DNA of 64,000 nt, taken from contig NC_092358.1 in the NCBI RefSeq assembly GCF_030848805.1, forward strand, positions 13,742,433-13,806,432, read 5' to 3'. This document shows, one piece after another, positions 45,000-56,255 of the stretch. A program made the position numbers and the translations under genes. Within the stretch, counting starts at the first letter, position 1. Each line of letters opens with the position of its first letter. A model generated the notes under the pieces. It ran no database searches. It was not told the origin of the DNA and worked only from the letters and a program-made list of their open reading frames with translations. The stretch is from Temnothorax longispinosus. Its lineage: Eukaryota; Arthropoda; Insecta; Hymenoptera; Formicidae.

Positions 45000-47850
45000 C
45001 AGCTGAAGGGGTTACAGATTATTATTTTAAAAAAACTAAGCAAAATATTAAATTGTTGTTTTCTTTAGAAATAATAGTCCGTAACACTTTTAGCTTTATA
45101 CCTTGTATATACTGTTTATAAGATTATGAGATATATTGTTTATAAGATTAAGATGCGTAACACTACAAAAAGGCGTGATATCCGTACAAAATTATCTTTT
45201 AAAAAAAAGGTAAAAAAAAGGCGCCAAGTACACGCATAGTAGTGTATATGTATTATGTTGTTACCCTGTTATGTTGTTACCTCGAAAAAAACAAAGTGGT
45301 AGTATTATACCTCCAAATAGCTTTACCCTGTACATACTGTTTATAAAATGCGTAATACTACAAAAAAACGTGATATCCGTACAAAATTACCTTTTTTAAA
45401 AAAAAGATAAAAAAAAGCACCAAGTTTACGCATAGTAGTGTACCTATATGTTGTTACGTCGAAAAAAAAGAAAGTGGTAGTATTATACCTCAAAAAAGTA
45501 ACAAGTGGTAGACGTAATCTTTATATCTCGAAAAATCTCGAAAAAATCTAAGCAGTAGTATCTTTATTTCCGAAAAATTATAACCCAAGTGATCTATCAA
45601 GACACATCACAAAATTATGTTACCTTATCAAAAAGAAGAGTCGCGCTTCAAGTGATCTATTACAATTACAAAAAAGAAATGATATCTCTTTAAATTACAG
45701 CGCCAATTACAAAGAGAACATCCCTTATGAAAATGTGCCTTTCATTGCCATTAAAAAATGCCATTGAATTCCCATTGTTCCAGACGCAATGGAAATAAAG
45801 GCATTTTTGCCAAAGATAAAAAGTTCCACACAAAATTCCATTAGTATTGCCATTGGTATTGCCACTGGTTTTGCCGTTAGTATTGCCATTGGTATTGCCA
45901 TGGGCAATACTAATGGGATTTTGTGTGGAAATTTTTATTTTTTACAAAAATGCCTTCATTTCTGTTGCGTCTGGAACAAAGGGAATTCAATGGCATTTTT
46001 TAATGGCAATGAAGGACACATTTTCATAAGGGAGGAGCTCTTGCCTTAGGCGACTAGTGCCTAAAAATATCTGCCCCGGTCCCGTAGGGAGTCTCCTTAT
46101 ACATATACCAGTCCGTGCCGAACTTTGAATTTGAAAGAATGCATGAACGATGCGACGCCTAGCGGCGTCGATGCGAACTGCCGGTAATACAATTACCGCG
46201 CGGGCGTGATGATGATGCATGTACCACTGGTGGCGCGAACCGCCACATTTACCATTGACGAATTTCCATTACAATTCACACTGAACAACATTGGCTGAAG
46301 GTAAAAAAATTCTATACAAATTTCATCCTTCATGAGTCATTGGCAGTTTCCATTACGCCTGTATGGAAAAGGTTGTCATTCGAATCTTGCCATTGCGTTT
46401 CCATTCATCTTATTGCCACTCAATATTTTCCATTTACTTTTCCATATAATTCGCATTGCAAGTTCCATACACAAGTTTTAACCTTCATAAGCCATTAGCA
46501 GTTTTCATTACGCCTGTATGGAAAAAGTTGTCATTCGAATCTTGCCATTGCGTTTCCATTCATCTTATTGCCACTCAATATTTTCCATTAACTTTTCCAT
46601 ATAATTCGCATTGCAACTGTAGAGCAACCATACATTCCCACTGACCGCCATTGAGTACTCAAGGGCACATTTTCATAAGGGATATATATTGCCTCAAAAA
46701 ATAATTGTTGCACTACTTTGAAAAATCTTTAAATTGTGTTTAAATTTAACAAGGGAATACAAGATATTTAAATACAAAGTTTACATGTGTATTTTTTAGT
46801 GGTCACAAAGAATTACAGAGGTAACAGTACAAAATAAAAATATTTTACTAAAATACATAAATTTTTCTTGTAAAAAAACTTGGCGCTGCTAGACCTCGAA
46901 ATTTTAAATAAATTAATAAACTTATCCTCTACTTAATTATAAGCCGCATTATCCGCCGTCCGCGTCGTCACGCACACCCATATCACTCACTCGCACATCC
47001 ACGCTGATAATTATTCAATATTACTCTTATCGCATTCTTCTCTGAATTATTTTTATTTATTGTTGTCCTTATTTATTTAAAATTTCGAGATTTAGCAGCG
47101 CCAAGTTTTTTTACAAGAAAAATTTATGTATTTTAATAAAATATTTTTATTTTATTCCTCTGTAATTTTTTGCGGCCACTAAAAAATACACATGTAAACT
47201 TTGTATTTAAATATCTTGTATTCCCTTGTTAAATTTAAACACAATTTAAAGATTTTTCAAAGTAGTGCAACAATTATTTTTTGAGGCAATATACATGTTC
47301 TTTCTGTAATTGGCGCTGTAATTTAAAGAGATATCATTTCTTTTTTGTAATTGTAATAGATCACTTGAAGCGCGACTCTTCTTTTTGATAAGGTAACATA
47401 ATTTTGTGATGTGTCTTGATAGATCACTTGGGTTATAATTTTTCGGAAATAAAGATACTACTGCTTAGATTTTTTCGAGATTTTTCGAGATATAAAGATT
47501 ACGTCTACCACTTGTTACTTAAATTTTTTCGAGGTATAATACTACCACTTTTTTTTTTTGACGTAACAACATATAGGTACACTACTATGCGTGAACTTGG
47601 CGCCTTTTTTTACCTTTATTTAAAAAAGGTAATTTTGTACGGATATCACACCTTTTTGTAGTATTGCGCATTTTATAAACAGTATGTACAGGGTAAAGCT
47701 ATTTGGAGGTATAATACTACCACTTTGTTTTTTTCGAGGTAACAACATAACAGGGTAACAACATAATACATATACACTACTATGCGTGTACTTGGCGCCT
47801 TTTTTTACCTTTTTTTTAAAAAGTAATTTTGTACGAATAATTGATTAACG
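45000..47850. repeat. Large inverted repeat (arms about 0.8-1 kb) interrupted by a TIR element
   Basis: The left arm (45170-45721 continuing at 46682-46920) is matched by an inverted right arm (47085-47830). Shared markers are TAACAAGTGGTAGACGTAATC, GAAGAGTCGCGCTTCAAGTG and CTTGGCGCTGC. The spacer (46921-47084) is unique. Each arm contains two copies of a sub-unit with GGTAGTATTATACCTC and GCGCCAAG. The left arm was split by the element at 45722-46681, so the uninterrupted right arm shows the empty site. Confidence 0.85.
45722..46681. mobile_element. TIR element, 960 bp, CCCTTATGAAAATGTGCC termini
   Basis: Inverted ends CCCTTATGAAAATGTGCC. Sub-terminal parts fold back (AAAGATAAAAAGTTCCACAC with its complement near 45915) around an (ATTGCCATTGGT)n-type 12-bp repeat. 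Two direct copies of TTCATTACGCCTGTATGGAAA lie at 46350 and 46510. The matching empty arm of the host repeat (GAACATGTATATTGCC) shows that it inserted. No transposase; non-autonomous. ORFs are repeat artefacts. Confidence 0.9.
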
Positions 47851-48754
47851 AGAAAATCTCTATTTTTATAATCGACAACGTTTGGCTAGTGTCGTGATAG
47901 TTCGACCATTGGTTTTGGTCGAATTAATTGTCACGACTTTTTTGACGATGGGTTTTGGTTGTTTTTAAATTGATATAATCTTTGATATTTACTATGACGC
48001 TGCAGTTTCGCTGCATCGTGGTAACGTTCCCGCCGCCGTCACAAGGCGCGAGTTTCGCGCCCGAGGACGGTCCAGGGAGGCGATTGCGAAATCTCCAGGG
48101 GCTTAATTAAATTGCGTTTCCGATTTCTGATCCCTTTCTTTCTTTTTGTATTATAATTGGCACCTCGCCGAGACCAAACCAGGACGTTCCCGTCGGAATG
48201 TGGAAGATCCGGAGAATTGGAGTAAGCAGGGACGACCGAGACGAGGAACCGACGGAGGCGATTGTTAGCGGAGCTCGCGGGCAGCCAAACGAGAAGGGGT
48301 GCAGGAAAACACGCGCGCGGCGCGTGGTGTGACAGCGAACGGAGCTTGATGCAGCAGGGCCTCGGCGCCGGGAGAGGACGAGTTTCCCCGGCTAACCTTG
48401 ACTGTAGTAATCGGGCTCCGGGGGTGGCTGGCCAGCACCCCCGGGTCACAAGGGAGCATTGTGGAGGAACCAGCGTGTCCGGACCGCAGCTTAAGGATTT
48501 CGAGAAACCGTTGCAAAAACGAGGGACCATAGAACGTCCCCGCAGGATCTGCTGCCGACAACACTGCGCGAGGATCTGTCGCGAACCCGCCAGCCCGCCT
48601 CTAATTGGCCCGCGCTATCGCGCCGAAAAGCCGCGCACGCCCTGGGTGAGGCGCGTCATCGATTCCGCTATTGAGCGAATTCACACGATCGCACTTCCTG
48701 GTCGTCCTCCGGCGTAATATGTATTTTTGGTGGCGCCCGGCTATCGCGCCTTAA
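47851..48754. other. Spacer with GC-rich segment
   Basis: 47860-48000 has inverted CGTGATAGTTCGACCA / GGTCGAATTAATTGTCACG. 48000-48754 is GC-rich and open on both strands (151 and 163 codons), with no motif I recognise; the two frames overlap antisense and I do not call a gene. TTGGCACCTCGCCGAGACC at 48159 resembles an LTR/primer-site edge but has no partner. Confidence 0.4.
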
Positions 48755-49783
48755 CCCTTATGAAAATGTGCCCTTCATTGCCATTAAAAAATGCCATTGA
48801 ATTCCCATTGTTCCAGACGCAATGGAAATGAAGGCATTTTTGCCAAAGATAAAAAGTTCCACACAAAATCCCATTGGTATTGCTATTGGTATTGCCACTG
48901 GTTTTGCCGTTGGTATTGCCATTAGTATTGCCATTAGTATTGCCATTGGTATTAACACTGACAATACCAATGGGATTTCGTGTGGAAATTTTTATCTTTG
49001 GCAAAAATGCCTTTATTTCCATTGCGTCTGAAACAATAAGAATTCAATGGCATTTTAATAAATGGTACTATTTTGTCTTTAATATAAATGCCTTCATTTC
49101 CCATTGCCTTTGGTTCAACGGACAATCTAATAGGAGCTCTTGCCTTAGGCGACTAGCGCCTGAAAATATTTGCCTCGGTGTCCCGTAGGGGGTACCGTCT
49201 CATACATATACCAGTCCGTGCCGAACCTTGAATTTGAGAGAATGCATGAACGATGCGACGCCTAGCGGCGTCGATGCGAACTGCCGGTAATACAGTTACT
49301 GCGCGGGCATGATGATGATGCATGTACCACTGGTGGCGCAAACCGCCACATTTACCATTGACGAATTTCCATTACAATTCACACTGAACAAATTGGCTGA
49401 AGGTAGAAAAATTTCATACAAATTTTATCCTTCATGAGTCATTGGCAGTTTCCATTACGCCTGTATGGAAAAGATTGTCATTCGAATCTTGTTATTGTGT
49501 TTCCATTCATCTTATTGCCACTCAATATTTTCCATTAATTTTTCCATATAATTCGCATTGCAAGTTCCATACACAAGTTTTAACCTTCATAAACCATTAG
49601 CAGTTTCCATTATGCCTGTATGGAAAAAGTTGTCATTCGAATCTTGCCATTGCGTTTCCATTCATCTTATTGCCACTATATATTTTCCATTAACTTTTCC
49701 ATATAATTCGCATTGCAACTGTAGGGCAACCATACATTCCCACTGACCGCCATTGAGCACTCAAGGGCACATTTTCATAAGGG
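48755..49783. mobile_element. Second copy of the CCCTTATG TIR element, 1,029 bp
   Basis: Same termini and internal order as 45722-46681: fold-back of AAAGATAAAAAGTTCCACAC, the 12-bp repeats, GGCGACTAGCGCCTGAAAAT, and two copies of the CGCCTGTATGGAAA block. It has an extra block at 49045-49130. Ends at 49783, 3 bp before the next hairpin element. Confidence 0.9.
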
Positions 49784-49785
49784 AA

Positions 49786-50030
49786 GGCTGATCTACAATG
49801 TGCTCTTTGCTTTCTGTTTTCTGCTCTTAACCTTTTTGCGACTATCTCGTATTTCGCAATTTCGTCGCGTAACGTGGTTTCTTATCTCTTCTAAAGTTCG
49901 TCAATTTTTATCTTGGGCGACAGAGAACAAAAAACATCGCGTTACGCGACGGAATTGTGAAGTACGAGATAGTCGCAAAGAAGTTAAGAGCAAAAAACAA
50001 GAAGCAAAGAACACATTGTAGATCAGGCTT
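49786..50030. mobile_element. Hairpin MITE, 245 bp
   Basis: Almost the whole element is an inverted repeat: arms of about 115 bp beginning AGGCTGATCTACAATGTGCT and its complement, separated by a few bases near 49905. Arms contain TTGCGACTATCTCGTATTTC and GTCGCGTAACG. No gene. Confidence 0.88.
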
Positions 50031-51425
50031 TAGAGATTTCGCGTGCAATACTTGAACCGCTGGTTGCCGAAGCCCGAGCCCGGACGACTAGGAGCCGTTG
50101 TTGGAGAAGAGCAGACTTTCGGTGAGGTTGCCTCAAACATTTCACGTGTGTAAAGCCACGACACCGCCCTCCGGGTCGCGCTCTCGCTCAGGTGCCGACG
50201 CGTGAATACTTGGTGTTGACTACCGAAACGGCGTAAGTTTGGCGTTGACGGCATCGAGAACGAGGGGCCCCAGGATAGTCTCGTTGGCTCAGAGGATCAC
50301 GTATAGGCCGTAACGGGCTCCTGGAGATTGCGGAAAGAACGCAGGCGACTGCGGTAGCGGCCGAATCATTTCTCGTGTTCTTCGTGCTCACGACCGCGTG
50401 TATTATTGCGCGTATTATTGTGCGTCGTACTTTGTGTTGCGTGATAGATTTCGCGGGAACTAATTGTGTCATAGTCAGTCCCTTCTCGCGCGCTATTCCG
50501 TGTTCAATGTCTTCGTTTATTCATTGCACTCGCGTGCAGTATTCTGCGTTATGTTGAGTGTCCTTGCATATTATATTTTGCGTCGTCCTAAGTGTTCTCG
50601 CGTGTGTTATACTTTCGTGTTAATAGTCGTACTATAGTCCGCGTTATGTTTAGAAACCGGCGCCTTCCGCGGGCGTCATATACCTTGGCGACCGAACCCT
50701 TTCGCGGTTTCGGACGTCGAATCCTTACGCGCCGAACGCGCCGCAGCACTACTTTGATGATATTCCATGTTGAATATTACTTCGTATTCGAGCATATTTT
50801 CTGTTTCCTGTTCTATTATATGTAATTCTAGTTAACGTTCCATATTACGTCCTATTTACTTTGTTATTTCGCGATGATTTCTGTCAACTTCAATGTTTAA
50901 TATCTCGCGTCGCGGGACAAAGCGACACTTTTTTCTGACAGATTCTTTTGTTTCGTGCAAAAACGCGTCGATTGAGCATAATTTCATCGATATTTGAGGT
51001 GAGGCCCCTAAACTCTATAATTACCATTTTGTTAAAAAGAAATTAAAGCTACTTATCACTTAGGTTGAATTTTTGGATTTACAGCATTGCGCGTGTACTT
51101 GGCGTTTTTTAACTTTTTTTGAAAAAGGTAATTTTGTACTGATAATTATTTACCACGAGAATATTTGGTTGTAAGAGTGAAATTAGAACACGATGGAAAC
51201 ACGATGTTTGTAACAGTCTCATCTCCTGTACAAAACAAAGAGAAAATTTGTTTGATATAATTGATTCTTAAAATTTATAGATATTTAAATATAAATGTGA
51301 TAAAATATACATATGTTGTACATACAATTCTGATGATAAACATATGTACTTCTTGTATAGAAAATGTTACGCTATTTTCTCATCTCATAGAATAGTTAAA
51401 GATACTGTATATATGCAATCTACAC

Positions 51426-51426
<1 letters not shown>
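50031..51426. other. Spacer without a recognised gene
   Basis: 50030-51000 is mixed composition with repeated GTGTT(A/C)TTGCG-type motifs and no convincing protein. 51005-51140 is a copy, in opposite orientation to 42030-42160, of the GCGCCAAGTACACGC repeat family. Frames here are short and overlapping. Confidence 0.4.

Positions 51427-51485
<59 letters not shown>
51427..51485. repeat. (CA)n microsatellite
   Basis: About 29 CA units, followed at 51503-51527 by (AAT)n with about eight units. A Val/Cys-repeat frame on the minus strand is an artefact. Confidence 0.97.
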
Positions 51486-51487
<2 letters not shown>

Positions 51488-51544
51488 GATATGTAAAACA
51501 TATAATAATAATAATAATAATAATAAAAAGCAATAATTTACTTA

Positions 51545-51767
51545 CCAAGCACTGGGCATACATTTTCATTGTCATCAATATAGACGTTTGTGTACGATGA
51601 AGGGCAATCATGCCTTTTCATTTCTACAGTTTCTTGTAACGTGGTGTTGTATAGATCAGATTTTACAAAAAAGTTTATATAAAAATAATTTTTATTCTAA
51701 ACTAAACTTAAATTTTATTAATTTAATATAAATAATAAACTTACATTGTTGTCTTCCATCTCCGATT
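51545..51767 (-). pseudogene. Possible 5' exons of an unrecognised minus-strand gene
   Basis: A minus-strand ATG near 51763 gives MEDNN and meets GTAAGT at 51749-51744. A second open stretch reads TLQETVEMKRHDCPSSYTNV and IDDNENVCPVLG and ends at GTAAGT near 51545. Both donors are good; the acceptor between them is weak. No downstream exon appears before the microsatellites. I do not recognise the protein. It could be the start of a decayed transposase or host gene. Confidence 0.3.
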
Positions 51768-53189
51768 TATTAATCTAATAAATACGATAAAAGTATGTAA
51801 CATACGACCGCATATAACTAATACCAAACACTGCGTGCACACTTCTTCTTTAGTTAATGTCAGTTAATATGGTGTCCGATTCCCCAAAGGGGATTCCGAA
51901 AAGGCCATGATGTCACCGTCGTCAGAAATTGGGTTAGACTCTACTTTCTGAACGACAAAACAACAGCAACTCTCCGACGGATGGCCCCCACTTCTATACT
52001 TGTCGACAGCCAATCAGTACGTCTGACAAAGTCATATGACAAATGAAATAGCACCCTAAAGTTGCGTACTTGTTTAAAATTTACAAAATTTTTAAAAATG
52101 AAAAAATTATTAAAGCTGAAAATAATGACAGATTTTTTTCATATTTTGACATAAGAAACTTTAAAAAATTTGTGAAAAATTGGCGCCTGAGCTACCCCGA
52201 GGTTTACTTGTTAGCTTAAGGGAAAAAATGGGCCAAAAATAGGTGCTTTTGACACAAAAAAGTTAATAAAATTATAATTAAAATTCTTTCTGGCGGTTTT
52301 TTGAGTCGCTAAATCTAAATTTGAGGTCAAACTTTTAACATTTTAAATTCAAAATTGTGGATTAAAGATCCAAAAACTCGTTTAATTCGTATAAAAATTT
52401 GTAATGAGAGTTTCTCGAAGCCGCTGTTTTCAAATTCAAATTCAAATTTTTTAAATTAGCTTTTAATTCAGCGGCTTCAAAAACCTTTCAAAATTTTTTA
52501 TACAAATTGAACCATATTTTGCATTTTTTCGTCATATTGAATTTGTTATTTTTAATTATTGAATTTTTATTTTGAACTTGAAATAAGTTTCAAAAACCTT
52601 TAAAAAAATTTTATGCAAATTAAACAATTTTTGGCATTTAATCCGCTATATTGGATCCGTTATTTTGTATTTTGCAATTTTGATTTCAGATTTGATTTCA
52701 GCGCGACCCCAAAAATATAAAAATATAAAATTCGGTTTTTTTGCAGATTTTTCAGTCATTTACAGTCAAGAGGTTAATCTATAATTCTCGTTTTGTTGCT
52801 TCTTTGTGACATCTCTTTTTGATGCCTCTTTGTGAATTGTAACAAATTTTTGTAAATTTCGTAATATTTCGTAATTTAACATTTGAAAATTTTTTTTAAA
52901 TGCGCTTTTTTCAGTGAAACAATCTGATCAAAAAATAAAATTCCATTTTTTTGGCTATGTTTATACATTTCTATATATTTTTTATAAAGGATAATCTTTT
53001 GAACTTCAGAAATTTTATTTGTGCTATTACCCTTTAAATTCTCTATCCGTGAGCGAAACCGTGTTGTAGAAATTCCATGTTATATAAAAGATATTAAAAT
53101 ATAGAATATCCTATAAAATATTTTACTTTGCTTCTTAGCTTACAAATAAAGAGACTATATTATTAATTTTTATATCTTTACAATTTTAG
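51768..53189. other. AT-rich spacer upstream of the receptor exons
   Basis: 51870-52060 is somewhat GC-richer with inverted CCCCAAAGGGG. 52060-53050 is AT-rich with scattered repeats of CAAAAACCTTTMAAAATTTT and TTCAAATTCAAATT. No exon of the receptor is recognised here. Confidence 0.4.
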
Positions 53190-53326
53190 ATAGTGATGGT
53201 TTCGGGACAAACTGAAGAAATGATAAAATATTTAGTATACGTTATTGCTCAAGTCTTTCATCTATTTTGCATCAGTTTTCAAGGACAAAAGATCATAGAT
53301 AGTAGCATTGAAACTACTCACAAAAT
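53190..53326 (+). CDS. Odorant receptor exon (7tm_6 family), partial gene
   Basis: An exon bounded by TTTTAG and GTAAGT, 137 bp. It reads SGQTEEMIKYLVYVIAQVFH and LFCISFQGQKIIDSS, which is the region spanning transmembrane helix 6 in insect odorant receptors (the F-x-G-Q-x-x-I/L-D-S motif is highly typical). Joined to the exon at 54001 it stays in frame (phase 2) and restores the family's H-K-I-Y-N-x-L-W-Y block. Upstream exons are not found in the window, so it is a gene fragment or pseudogene. Membrane chemoreceptor in sensory neurons when intact. Confidence 0.85.
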
Positions 53327-53429
53327 GTAAGTATTTTGAAATATAAAAATTTCTATTTAAATTAAAATTTAATCTGTCAAGCAAACTTTTTCTTTAAAAT
53401 AAAAAATATAAACATATATCAAATGTATA

Positions 53430-53925
53430 CAAGGTGTCCCAACGCACTGTATCCAATGCTTGTGATGAGGTAAAAGGGATCAAGATAAACAAAAATGTCT
53501 TCTACCATTTTGCAATATTCGCAATAGTTAATGAGTTATTAATTAATACGTCTGAATGAATGAGCGCATGAGAAGCGGTAGGCCGGACTCGGCAGGTGCG
53601 CGCGTGGGCGCGCGGCGAGTCGGCAAGCTTGCGTATGAGCGCGTGCCGCACGCCCCTCTCTACTTGCCGCGTGACCACGCCCCTTGTCACTCGCCGCTCG
53701 GCCACACTCGCGCTTGCCCTTGCCGACTCGCCGCGCGCACACGCGCGCGCCTGCTGAGTCAAGCCACTCAAGCCTACCGTTTCTCATGCGCTCATTCGCT
53801 CAGATGTATTAATTAATAACTCATTAACTGTTGCAATTATCGCAAAATGGTAAAAGACATTTTTGTTTATCTCGATCCTTTTTATCTCATCACGAGCATT
53901 AAATACAGTGCGTTGGGACACCCTG
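53430..53925. mobile_element. Palindromic MITE in the receptor intron, TA TSD
   Basis: Inverted ends CA(A/G)GGTGTCCCAACGCACTG, flanked by TA. Arms of more than 130 bp continue through AATGAGCGCATGAGAAACGG. The GC-rich centre (53580-53770) also folds. It lies between the two odorant receptor exons. Frames inside are artefacts of the GC-rich centre. Confidence 0.9.
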
Positions 53926-54000
53926 TATATGTAAAAATATATTCAAAACTTGAAAAATATATTTTAATTGCAATATATTAACACACATATATGCCTTCAG

Positions 54001-54133
54001 ATATAATGGATTATGGTATACGATGCCACTAAAATGGCAAAAGAATTTACTTATTCCGTTGCGAAAGTGTTTAGAGCCTTGTCGTTTATCCGCTGGAATG
54101 ATATACATTTTCTCTTTACAAAGTTTTACAACG
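54001..54133 (+). CDS. Odorant receptor exon, next in the same gene
   Basis: Bounded by TTCAG and GTAAGAG. It reads YNGLWYTMPLKWQKNLLIPL and RLSAGMIYIFSLQSFTT, which corresponds to the C-terminal receptor part before the last exon (normally ...QTSMSYFTVL). That final exon is not seen downstream; a 1.9-kb foldback follows 230 bp later. The frame is open and both splice sites are good. Confidence 0.85.
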
Positions 54134-54359
54134 GTAAGAGAACTTATTAATTATCATAATTCATAATGTTTATAAATAATAAATACAAAAATTAATAATA
54201 GTCCAATTTTTATAAAATACACTGGTTGACAAAATTATCACAACATTAAATTTATATCCTTTCGCATAACGTCAAGTAAATAAATTTCCGCAAAAAATCG
54301 TCATATTTCAAAAATGTTTTTTTCATTCTAAACTTTAGAATCCTAAGTAACACAATCTG
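54134..54359. other. Spacer, possible Tc1-like end
   Basis: ACACTGGTTGACAAAATTATCACAACATT at 54220 resembles the terminal repeat of Tc1-like elements (CAGTG-type end, motif about unmet interaction between ends), but no second end is seen. Otherwise no gene. Confidence 0.3.
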
Positions 54360-54496
54360 CCTATTGAGAACGAGCATAATGACGTCAGCTGGCCATAAGC
54401 CGGCTCGTCAACACGCGAGACATATGTATGCTCACTCAGTTTTGTCGATATAATTGTAAAAGAAACCATAAATTAGTGTATAGTAAAAAATGATTC

Positions 54497-55260
54497 ATGT
54501 TTCTAACATTGTTAGAAATCTGCAGATATGCAGACTCAACTTTGTCGTCTCGGAATATCGTGGAAGAAAAGAAATTACTACAAGCTGGACATCTTGTATC
54601 TTGTGGTCGTTTACCGCAAAGCAAAGAAGGAACGATACAATTAATTGCAAGATGTTTGCAAACATCTAGCTTGAAAAGCGGAATTTCCTCACAAAATTGA
54701 AGGAAGCATCTCAACGAATGGAAAAATCGTTAAAATGTGCTGCTCCTGCAAAGCAGGAAACAGCGGACGATGTAAACATGTTATTGCAGCACTTATATTT
54801 TGTCAAAGGTATGTATATTTTTTATGTAAGTTGAATCTTATAATTTTTTATAATAATAAGCTTTTGTATGATATGTAAGTAAAGTTTATAGTATCTACAT
54901 ATGACTTTGACAACTAATATTTTTTCTAACCTCAATGAACAGAAAGTTTTAAAATATAATTAGTTTATCTCATATATAACTGTCAATTCGCATGCAATTT
55001 AAAAAATTATTCTAAGACGATTAATTAATGCATAATTTAGTTTTTTTTTTAATGCATAATTTAGTTTTTTTTATTTTAATGGATAATTTAGTTTTTTTTA
55101 TTTTAATGTTTCATTTCTTTTTATATTTTAAGAGTCGAACTTTCGAAACTTGACGAACTGTCATGCACTGATGTCGAGTGCTCCTGGAAAAAGAAAACCA
55201 AAAAAGCATTGCGACAGTATGAATCGATGCCTTTACTGGATCACCCTTGCATGCAATACA
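54497..55260 (+). pseudogene. SWIM zinc-finger gene fragment, left arm
   Basis: First block: RYADSTLSSRNIVEEKKLLQ, AGHLVSCGRLPQSKEGTIQL, then, out of frame, a SWIM-type motif (C-x-C/Y ... C-x-H; KMCCSCKAGNSGRCKHVIAA region at 54735-54795). A donor GGTATGTATA follows at 54809, with acceptor TTTTAAG at about 55130, and the exon reads LSKLDELSCTDVECSWKKKT and MPLLDHPCMQ. This arrangement is known from transposon-linked SWIM-domain proteins of insects. Stops and shifts break it. Confidence 0.6.
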
Positions 55261-55364
55261 AATGTTTTTTGATAGCATTTGATGAGAGTGAAAGCCAATT
55301 TTTATTAAACTCCTCCCTTTTTTCTGCAGACACATTAACTACATTTACTTTTATTATTTGCATG

Positions 55365-56030
55365 CTAGGGTGATCCAGTAAAGGCATCGGTTCATACTGT
55401 TGCAATGCTTCTTTGGTTTTCTTTTTCAGGAGCACTTGACATCAGTGCAAGACAGTCCGTCAAGCTTCGAAAGTTTGACTCTTAAAATATAAAAAAAAAT
55501 AAAACATTAAAATAGAAAAATCTAAATTATGCATTAATTAATTATCTTAGAATAATTTCTTAAATTGCATGCGAATTGACAGTTATATATGCGATAAACT
55601 GATTATATTTTAAAACTTTCTGTTCATTGAGGTTAGAAAAAATATTAGTTGTCAAAGTCAGAAGTATATACTATAAACTTTACTTACACTACATGTATAT
55701 ATCATACAAAAGCTTATTATTATAAAAAATTATAAGATTCAACTTACATAAAAAACATACATACCTTTGACAAAACACGAGTGCTACAATAACATGTTTA
55801 CATTGTCCGCTGTTTCCTGCTTTGTAGGAGCAGCACATTTTAACGATTTCTCCATTTGTTGAGATGCTTCCTTCAATTTTGTGAGGAATTCTGTTTTTCA
55901 AGCTAGATGTTTGCAAACATCTTGCAATTAATTGTATCGTTCCTTCTTTGCTTTGCAGTAAACGACCGCAAGATACAAGATGTCCAGCTTGTAGTAATTT
56001 CTCTCTTTCCACAATATTCGGAGACGACAA
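55365..56030 (-). pseudogene. SWIM zinc-finger gene fragment, right arm (inverted copy)
   Basis: Minus-strand mirror of the left-arm fragment. The open part (56030-55689) reads REKLLQAGHLVSCGRLLQSK, GTIQLIARCLQTSSLKN and VKMCCSYKAGNSGQCKHVIV; here the SWIM motif is in frame with the upstream part. The later exon (55490-55365) reads in the same order as in the left arm. Better preserved than the left copy but still only a fragment. Confidence 0.6.
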
Positions 56031-56255
56031 AGTTGAGTCTATATATCTGCAGATTTATAACAATGTTAGAAACATGATTCACTTTTACTACACTGATTTA
56101 TAGTTTCTTTTACAATTATATCAACAAAACTGAGTGAGCTCACATATGTCTCGCGTGTTGATGAGCCGGCTTATGGCCGCCATATTGGCCAGCTGACGTC
56201 ATCTTGCCCGTTCCCAATATTCGTTGCGACAGCAAAAATGTGACTAATATAACGT

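Larger units (their letters stand above)
54360..56225. mobile_element. Foldback of about 1.87 kb built from a gene fragment
   Basis: Arms of about 0.87 kb (54367-55257 and 55360-56215) are inverted copies; outer ends include GACGTCAGCTGGCC and GAGCCGGCTTATGGC. The roughly 100-bp loop (55258-55360) is unique. Both arms carry the same pieces of a SWIM-type gene with intron. Differences between arms are scattered substitutions and small indels, so duplication is not very recent. Confidence 0.85.

Noticed and set aside
45725..46049. Small ORFs with IGIAIGIA or PLVLPLVLP repeats (also at 48741-49188)
   Set aside because: Translations of the 12-bp repeat inside the CCCTTATG element in several frames.
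48039..48717. Antisense pair of 151- and 163-codon ORFs
   Set aside because: GC-rich, no motif, mutually overlapping on opposite strands; no splice or homology support.
51426..51611. Minus-strand ORF ending in Val/Cys repeats
   Set aside because: The C-terminal half is the CA microsatellite. Only its beginning may be a real exon and is listed separately.
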